The notes under the pieces were generated by a model, which saw only the letters and a program-made list of their open reading frames with translations, had not been told where the DNA came from and made no database searches. A program made the position numbers and the translations under genes. This document shows, one piece after another, positions 59,238-64,000 of a stretch of 64,000 nucleotides of DNA (positions are counted from its first letter, which is position 1; each line of letters begins with the position of its first letter). This DNA is from Ilumatobacter sp. (lineage in GTDB: Bacteria; Actinomycetota; Acidimicrobiia; Acidimicrobiales; Ilumatobacteraceae): assembly GCA_018666235.1 (NCBI GenBank), contig JABJAB010000044.1:124001-188000 (forward strand). The letters are read 5' to 3'.

Positions 59238-60104
59238 ATGAGTTCAACGGTGCGACTCGTGTCCAGTTCTTCCCCCGACACAACGGGCCCAACGGTGACG
59301 GTTGACGTCGACCTGACGCACGGCGGTCGCCTTGCTCAGATCACGGTCGGTGACGTGCCGTTGCTGGCCGATGTGCCCGACCCGTCGAATCGCGACGTCG
59401 ACAACATCGGTTGGGGTTCGTACCCCATGGCGCCGTGGGCAGGCCGGTTGCGGGGTGGCACCTTTCGCTGGTTCGACACCGACCACCACGTGCGACTCAA
59501 TCAGGACGACAGCGGCGTCGGCGCTGCTGACCGCCAGCATGCAATGCACGGCACGGTGCACAACGCTGCGTGGACCGTCGACGAACAGACCGAGTCGACG
59601 GTGGCGATCAGTTGTCCACTCGACCAGCCAGGCAGCGGATGGACCTTCGGTGGCGTCGCGCATCAACGGATCGAGGTGCTTGACCATCAGCTCCGGTGCG
59701 ATCTCTCCGTCACCGTCGCCCCCCACAGCGATCACGCTCCTCCATTTCCCGCCGAGATCGGCTGGCACCCGTGGTGGCGCAAGCCCGACTCTCTCAGCTT
59801 CCATCCTGATGCGATGTACGAACGCGACGGGGTCGGGCTCCCCACGGGCCGACTCGTCGCCCCGTCCAACCCGCCGTGGGATGATTGCTTCGTCAACACC
59901 GCACCAGTCACGCTGCACTACGACCGTCCAGAGGTGACCCACGTGACGCTCAGCTCGGACTGTGACCACTGGGTTGTCTACGACCATCCGCTGCACGCCA
60001 CCTGCGTCGAACCGCAGTCGGGGCCTCCAGATGCGTTCAATGTGCGGCCGCAGATCGTCACCACGACGCACCCCCTCCGACGAACGATGACCGTCGGTTG
60101 GTGA
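59238..60104 (+). CDS. Aldose 1-epimerase family protein
   Basis: 288 residues of the galactose-mutarotase-like superfamily: GWGSYPMAPWAGRL (loop with substrate Arg), MHGTVHNAAW (first His region), EIGWHPWWRK (the catalytic-base His region) and VEPQSGPPDAFNV (catalytic Glu). It interconverts sugar anomers. Mutarotases of this kind often act in sugar or glycolipid metabolism; the glycosyltransferase cassette starts 116 bases downstream. ATG 59238 follows TAGATT by 7 bases. Confidence 0.83.
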   Translation: MSSTVRLVSSSSPDTTGPTVTVDVDLTHGGRLAQITVGDVPLLADVPDPSNRDVDNIGWGSYPMAPWAGRLRGGTFRWFDTDHHVRLNQDDSGVGAADRQHAMHGTVHNAAWTVDEQTESTVAISCPLDQPGSGWTFGGVAHQRIEVLDHQLRCDLSVTVAPHSDHAPPFPAEIGWHPWWRKPDSLSFHPDAMYERDGVGLPTGRLVAPSNPPWDDCFVNTAPVTLHYDRPEVTHVTLSSDCDHWVVYDHPLHATCVEPQSGPPDAFNVRPQIVTTTHPLRRTMTVGW

Positions 60105-60181
60105 CGTCGGAAGCACCGGTTGAGAACCTCACGCGGCAGGCAACCGGGCGACGTTTGCCGCTTGTCACTCCGTGCCGCTCC

Positions 60182-60197
60182 GTTACCAGACGGTAAC
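60182..60197. promoter_or_regulatory. TetR-type operator GTTACC-AGAC-GGTAAC over the cassette promoter
   Basis: Perfect 6-4-6 palindrome, identical in arms and spacing to the one before the TetR gene at 42776-43363. It covers the expected -35 region of the promoter whose -10 box is at 60208, so binding should repress the cassette. Confidence 0.58.
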
Positions 60198-60207
60198 AAG
60201 GCGCCGA

Positions 60208-60213
60208 TATCGT
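60208..60213 (+). promoter_or_regulatory. -10 box, leaderless start
   Basis: TATCGT ends 7 bases before the ATG at 60221. Confidence 0.38.
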
Positions 60214-60220
60214 ATTCCGA

Positions 60221-61531
60221 ATGTCATCGGCGGGATACCACCGGCTCCTGGACCCCAGTGAGCCCCTGAAGCTCGCATATCTGACCTATCGCGGCAAGCC
60301 CCACGTCGGCGGGCAGGGCGTCTACACCCGCCACCTGACGAAGGCGTTGGCGGACCTCGGACACACGATCGAAGTCCTCGGCGGGCAGCCGTACCCCGTG
60401 CTCGACGAACGGGTTCCGCTGACCAAGCTTCCCAGCCTCGACACCTTCAACGACCACTACCCCGGTCGTGTTCCTGGCTTCTGGGAGATCAAGAACCGTG
60501 ACGACCTGCTCGAGATGGCGCAGTACCTCACCGGCGTCTTTCCCGAGCCGATGGCATTCAGTTCGCGGGCCAAGCGCAATCTGCTTCCTCGCGCGACGGA
60601 ATTCGATCTCGTCCACGACAACCAGTGTCTTGGCTACGGGATCCTGAAGATCGAAGAGCAAATTCCCACCATCGTCACGCTCCACCACCCAATCACCAAG
60701 GACCGCAAGCTCGAAATGGAGCACGCGAAGAACCGGTACAAGCGGTGGTCGGTCGGACGCTGGTATTCATTCGTCAAGATGCAGGGCAACGTCGCGTCGA
60801 AGTTGCCGCGCATCGTCGTCGTCAGCCAGAACTCGATCGACGACATCCACACCGACATGGGCGTCTCGAAAGATCGGATGCGTCTGGTGCCGGTCGGCGT
60901 CGACCCCGACCTCTTCAAGCCACTCGACCATGTGCAGCGCCGTCCAGAACACCTCATCACCACGGCATCGGCCGACGTGGCACTGAAGGGCCTGTCATAC
61001 CTGCTCGAAGCAATGGCCAAGCTGCGCACTGAGCGCGATGTCACGCTGACGATCATCGGCAAGCCGCGTCCGGGCCACTCGATGGATCTCATCGACTCGC
61101 TCGGTCTGAAACCGCATATCGAGTTCGTTTCCGGCGTGACCGACGAACGCATCGTCGAGCTGTACTCCGAAGCCGAGTTGGCCGTCGTCCCGTCGCTCTA
61201 CGAAGGCTTCTCGCTGCCGGCGATTGAAGCAATGTGCTCTGGTACGCCACTCGTCGCGACCGACGGCGGCGCACTTCCCGAAGTCACGGGGACCGACGGC
61301 GAGACCGTGTTCGGTTGCAAGGCCGGCGACGTGGGCAGCCTTGTCGATGCGCTCAAGCGCGGCCTCGACAATCCCGAGGCCCGGGCGCGGATCGGCGCGG
61401 CCGGCCGCCAACGAGTTCTCGACCGGTGGACCTGGCGGCTGTGCGCCGAGCAGACCGTCGAGCAGTACCGCGAGGTACTCGCCATGCCCGACAACATCGC
61501 CAAGCTGAAGCGCAACGGGCGAATCAAATAG
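60221..61531 (+). CDS. Glycosyltransferase family 4
   Basis: 436 residues, GT-B fold. LKLAYLTYRGKPHVGGQGVYTRHL at the start in pieces (Gly-rich GGQGVY loop that binds sugar), TLHHPITKDRK, VSQNSIDDI, VPVGVDPDLF near 225, and EGFSLPAIEAMCSGTPLVAT with the E-x7-E donor motif near 328. No membrane segments. It transfers a sugar from a nucleotide donor. It starts the cassette with a methyltransferase and a terpenoid-cyclase-fold protein, suggesting a methylated glycolipid or polysaccharide; product unknown. The ATG 60221 follows TATCGT by 7 bases and a TetR-type operator covers the promoter. Confidence 0.87.
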   Translation: MSSAGYHRLLDPSEPLKLAYLTYRGKPHVGGQGVYTRHLTKALADLGHTIEVLGGQPYPVLDERVPLTKLPSLDTFNDHYPGRVPGFWEIKNRDDLLEMAQYLTGVFPEPMAFSSRAKRNLLPRATEFDLVHDNQCLGYGILKIEEQIPTIVTLHHPITKDRKLEMEHAKNRYKRWSVGRWYSFVKMQGNVASKLPRIVVVSQNSIDDIHTDMGVSKDRMRLVPVGVDPDLFKPLDHVQRRPEHLITTASADVALKGLSYLLEAMAKLRTERDVTLTIIGKPRPGHSMDLIDSLGLKPHIEFVSGVTDERIVELYSEAELAVVPSLYEGFSLPAIEAMCSGTPLVATDGGALPEVTGTDGETVFGCKAGDVGSLVDALKRGLDNPEARARIGAAGRQRVLDRWTWRLCAEQTVEQYREVLAMPDNIAKLKRNGRIK

Positions 61532-61544
61532 GACGCACTGCGAC

Positions 61545-62315
61545 ATGCTGACGATCAAGTTCGACAAACTCGGCCTCGCGCCCGGTGACAGAGTCCTCGA
61601 TGTCGGGGCCGGCTTCGGCCGCCACGTCTTCGAGTGCGCTCGGCGCGGCGCTGACGTGGTCGCGCTGGACTACGCCGAAGACGAGGTCGTCCAAACACGG
61701 GCGACCCTCGGCGCCATGGTCGCCGCCGGTGACATCGACGTCGAGCGGTTCAAGGGTGTTCTTCGTGGAGACGCGACCAAGCTGCCGTTCGACGACGGAG
61801 CGTTCGACGTCGTCATCACTTCAGAAGTTCTCGAACACATCCAAGACGATGTTGCGGCCATCTCCGAGATGGTGCGCGTCCTCAAACCCGGCGGCATGTT
61901 CGCGGCCACCGTGCCTGCTTGGCTGCCAGAGAAGATCAACTGGATGCTCAGCGATGAGTACCACGCACCGATCAGCGTCGGCGGGCATGTGCGGATCTAC
62001 TCTGCGACCGAGTTGAAAGCCAAGCTCGTCACCGCCGGCCTCGACCCGCGGGGACAGCACCGTGCACATGCGCTGCATTCGCCGTACTGGTGGTTGAAGT
62101 GCGCGGTCGGGCCGACAAACGACGATCATCCGCTCGTGACGAAGTACCGCGAATTTCTCGAGTGGGACATCATGACGCAGCCCAGGTCGACGAAGATCGC
62201 CGAGAAAGTCCTCTCACCAGCACTCGGCAAGAGCATCGTCCTCTACGGACACAAGCCCGCGACATCACCCATCGGGACAGACCCCAAGCCTGATCCGGTG
62301 GAGGTGGCGAGATGA
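61545..62315 (+). CDS. Class I SAM-dependent methyltransferase
   Basis: 256 residues. VLDVGAGFGRHVFECARRGADVVALD holds motif I (GAGFG) in pieces, then LPFDDGAFDVVITSEVLEHI (motif II/post-II), EMVRVLKPGGMFAATVP (motif III). The C-terminal half has YHAPISVGGHVRIYS and is His/Trp rich (HSPYWWLKC). It may methylate a sugar hydroxyl or lipid; acceptor unknown. Begins 14 bases after the glycosyltransferase stop; its own stop overlaps the next gene by 4 bases. Confidence 0.86.
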   Translation: MLTIKFDKLGLAPGDRVLDVGAGFGRHVFECARRGADVVALDYAEDEVVQTRATLGAMVAAGDIDVERFKGVLRGDATKLPFDDGAFDVVITSEVLEHIQDDVAAISEMVRVLKPGGMFAATVPAWLPEKINWMLSDEYHAPISVGGHVRIYSATELKAKLVTAGLDPRGQHRAHALHSPYWWLKCAVGPTNDDHPLVTKYREFLEWDIMTQPRSTKIAEKVLSPALGKSIVLYGHKPATSPIGTDPKPDPVEVAR

Positions 62316-63397
62316 GTGCCACTCCCTTCCTCGACGGTGTCGCGACCGCCGACGAGATCCGCGCAACGGCCGAACACCTGGCATCGCTCCAGCTGCCGTC
62401 TGGCATGATCCAGTGGTTTCCCGGCGGCCACAGCGATCCATGGAACCACATCGAATCCGCAATGGCACTCGACGTGGCCGGTCTGCACAAAGAGGCGGAG
62501 CATGCCTACGAGTGGCTTGCTGAAATCCAACGCGACGACGGCAGCTGGCACGCCTACTACCGGCCCGACGGGTCGGTCGAGGATGCCAAACTCGACTCGA
62601 ACGTGTGCGCCTACATCGCCACGGGCGTGTGGCACCACTGGCGCAGTACGTGGGATCGCGGATTCGCAGAGAACATGTGGCCCACCGTTGTTCGGGCACT
62701 GGACTTCGTCATGTCGCTGCGCCGCGATGACGGTGTTCCACTGTGGGCCGTTGAACCCGACGGACAACCGTGGGACTACGCCCTACTGACTGGAACGGCC
62801 AGCATCCAGCACGCGCTGCGCTGCGGCTCACACATCGGCGAGGCACTCGGCGAGCCGCGACCTGACTGGAGCCGAGCTGCAGCAACGATGTGCGAGGTCA
62901 TCCGCACCCAGCCCCACGCCTTCCAGCCGAAAGATCGGTGGGCAATGGACTGGTATTACCCCGTGCTGACCAGCGCCCTCACCGGCGCACACGCCAAGGC
63001 CCGGATGGCCGACGGGTGGGACCGCTTCGTGATGGAGGGACTGGGCGTTCGATGCGTCGACGACGAGCCTTGGATCACCGCATCTGAGACCGCCGAGTGC
63101 GCGATCGCCTACGCCACCCTCGGCGACATGACGACGGCAACCGATCTGCTCCGATGGACACAGCCACACCGCAACATGTCGCCGTCGGGCGCACCGCTGA
63201 CCGCAACGCCGGATGCTGCAACCGCTGGTGCGTACTGGACCGGCATCGTGCATGGCGGCGACGAGGGCCGCGTGCTGTTCCCGTTCGATGAACACACGTC
63301 CTATACCGCTGCCGCAGTGATCCTCGCCGTCGACGCAATCACGCAGACCACGCAGGCCGCCGACCTCTTCGTCGAGCGCACACCTTTTCTCTCGTAG
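62312..63397 (+). CDS. Prenyltransferase/squalene-cyclase-fold protein
   Basis: 361 residues, mainly helices with repeats of the alpha/alpha-toroid: LQLPSGMIQWFPGGHSDPWNH, then EIQRDDGSWHAYYRPDGS (a QxxDGSW repeat motif, QW-like), and RRDDGVPLWAVEPDGQPWDY. No DxDD or DxxDD cyclase motif was found. It is the third gene of the cassette (ATGA overlap with the methyltransferase). A glycosidase-like role is an alternative, since (alpha/alpha)6 barrels are shared by both. Confidence 0.74.
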   Translation: MSATPFLDGVATADEIRATAEHLASLQLPSGMIQWFPGGHSDPWNHIESAMALDVAGLHKEAEHAYEWLAEIQRDDGSWHAYYRPDGSVEDAKLDSNVCAYIATGVWHHWRSTWDRGFAENMWPTVVRALDFVMSLRRDDGVPLWAVEPDGQPWDYALLTGTASIQHALRCGSHIGEALGEPRPDWSRAAATMCEVIRTQPHAFQPKDRWAMDWYYPVLTSALTGAHAKARMADGWDRFVMEGLGVRCVDDEPWITASETAECAIAYATLGDMTTATDLLRWTQPHRNMSPSGAPLTATPDAATAGAYWTGIVHGGDEGRVLFPFDEHTSYTAAAVILAVDAITQTTQAADLFVERTPFLS

Positions 63398-63462
63398 CGC
63401 TCCAATCCGCCCCAGCGCCCAGCCACCGCGGCGAGCCCGTTAACGGCGGGGTCGGGAGAGCA

Positions 63463-63481
63463 GACGTCACTGAGTGACGTC
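63463..63481. promoter_or_regulatory. Perfect 9-1-9 palindrome upstream of the acyltransferase
   Basis: GACGTCACT-G-AGTGACGTC, 63463-63481, about 30-48 bases upstream of the -10 box at 63511, between the cassette and the acyltransferase. It could be an operator; no U tract follows. Confidence 0.42.
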
Positions 63482-63510
63482 CCACCAAGGGCCATCTACG
63501 ACGGCTTGCC

Positions 63511-63516
63511 TATGCT
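63511..63516 (+). promoter_or_regulatory. -10 box, leaderless start
   Basis: TATGCT ends 7 bases before the ATG at 63524, which is used to decide between that ATG and the in-frame ATG at 63512 that lies within the box. Confidence 0.38.
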
Positions 63517-63523
63517 CGGCGAG

Positions 63524-64000
63524 ATGGAATCGAAGGTGGTCCGATCGGTGCTCAGCATCTGGAGCTGGCTGGTGCTCGGAGCGCTGGTGCTGATATTCAC
63601 GCCGATCGTCGCCGTCGTCCGGTTGGTGACGATGCCGTTTGACAAGGGCGCGTACGCCGCCGGCTATGTGTTCCGCAAGCTCACGCCAATTCACTCCGCG
63701 TTGAGTCCGCTCTGGAAGTTCTCGACGTCCGGCTCGCTTCCCGACGACATGCGGCGCCCCTACGTGGCCGTCGCGAACCACGAGAGTTTCGTCGACATCC
63801 TGCTCATCTCGCACCTGCCGACAGAGTTCAAGTGGCTGTCCAAGGCCGAGATCATGAGGATCCCAGTACTCGGCTGGATGATGCGGCTGGCACGAGACAT
63901 CCCGCTCGAACGTGGCGACACCACATCAGGGCGAGCGGCTCTCGATCAAGCACGTGAGCGCCTCGACACGAACGTGTCGGTCATGATTTTCCCTGAGGGC
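63524..64000 (+). CDS. 1-acyl-sn-glycerol-3-phosphate acyltransferase (PlsC), 3' part outside window
   Basis: The first 159 residues. An N-terminal membrane helix (about 10-35), then VAVANHESFVDILLISHLP with the catalytic NHxxxxD (here NHESFVD) and, at the right edge, VMIFPEG, the FPEGTR motif. SKAEIMRIPVLGWMM lies between. It acylates lysophosphatidic acid or a related glycerophospholipid at the membrane. It has its own promoter, and a perfect 19-bp palindrome upstream. The remainder of the gene is outside the window. Confidence 0.9.
   Translation, partial: MESKVVRSVLSIWSWLVLGALVLIFTPIVAVVRLVTMPFDKGAYAAGYVFRKLTPIHSALSPLWKFSTSGSLPDDMRRPYVAVANHESFVDILLISHLPTEFKWLSKAEIMRIPVLGWMMRLARDIPLERGDTTSGRAALDQARERLDTNVSVMIFPEG

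Overview
The window is high-GC, densely coded bacterial chromosome. The gene content is actinobacterial: a WhiB regulator beside a PdtaS-type sensor kinase (the same neighbours as in mycobacteria), the DUF3090/SCO1664/phosphomutase triad, DUF3107, paired ArsA/Get3-like ATPases, a class E sortase and an actinobacterial Lhr helicase. A complete System I cytochrome c maturation operon is unusual for that phylum. My best guess is an uncultured or marine-type member of the Acidimicrobiia, but this is inference only. No rRNA, tRNA, CRISPR array, insertion sequence, phage gene or integrase was found; everything looks like stable chromosome, and no gene-free stretch exceeds about 210 bases.

Layout: 1-2.3 kb holds minus-strand genes for carnitine/gamma-butyrobetaine breakdown (BKACE fragment, gamma-butyrobetaine hydroxylase) and a membrane fatty-acid hydroxylase. 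2.4-9 kb has an F420-dehydrogenase-like iron-sulfur flavoprotein, a small lipoprotein, an esterase, a type 5 uracil-DNA glycosylase and the conserved triad of unknown role. 9-13 kb has a ferredoxin, EtfBA, a lipid kinase and a glycerophosphodiesterase. 13-20 kb has WhiB1, PdtaS, two ArsA-like ATPases, DUF3107, a DJ-1/PfpI protein, a SufR-like regulator and the Mrp iron-sulfur carrier. 20-24 kb has a metallopeptidase, a DNA polymerase I-like protein, a small phosphohistidine phosphatase and two proline-rich membrane proteins.

24.4-32.7 kb is one minus-strand block: DtxR-type regulator, lipoprotein, then ccmA-B-C-D-E-F-G-H-I, with most genes joined by TGA/ATG overlaps. Between ccmG and ccmH a 26-bp tandem duplication has copied the stop/start junction, making two 9-codon coupled mini-cistrons. 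33-46.8 kb has DEAD-type, Lhr and HelD-like helicases, an ABC-F protein, a carotenoid oxygenase, a TetR regulator and a crotonase-fold protein. 46.9-54 kb has haem genes hemE, hemH and hemY/cgoX, a DDAH/isochorismatase pair, a sortase and Lnt. 54-64 kb has an apparently frameshifted membrane hydrolase, an acyl-CoA dehydrogenase, Dtd, an aldose-1-epimerase-like protein and a glycosyltransferase/methyltransferase/terpenoid-cyclase-fold cassette followed by an acyltransferase.

The genes point to an aerobic heterotroph that degrades fatty acids and carnitine through ETF-linked dehydrogenases and builds c-type cytochromes. Several promoters seem to be leaderless: a TANNNT box 6-8 bases before the start codon recurs. 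A perfect GTTACC-N4-GGTAAC operator occurs both before the TetR gene and over the promoter of the glycosyltransferase cassette, suggesting a small regulon. All functional calls rest on motifs read by eye; no search was run.
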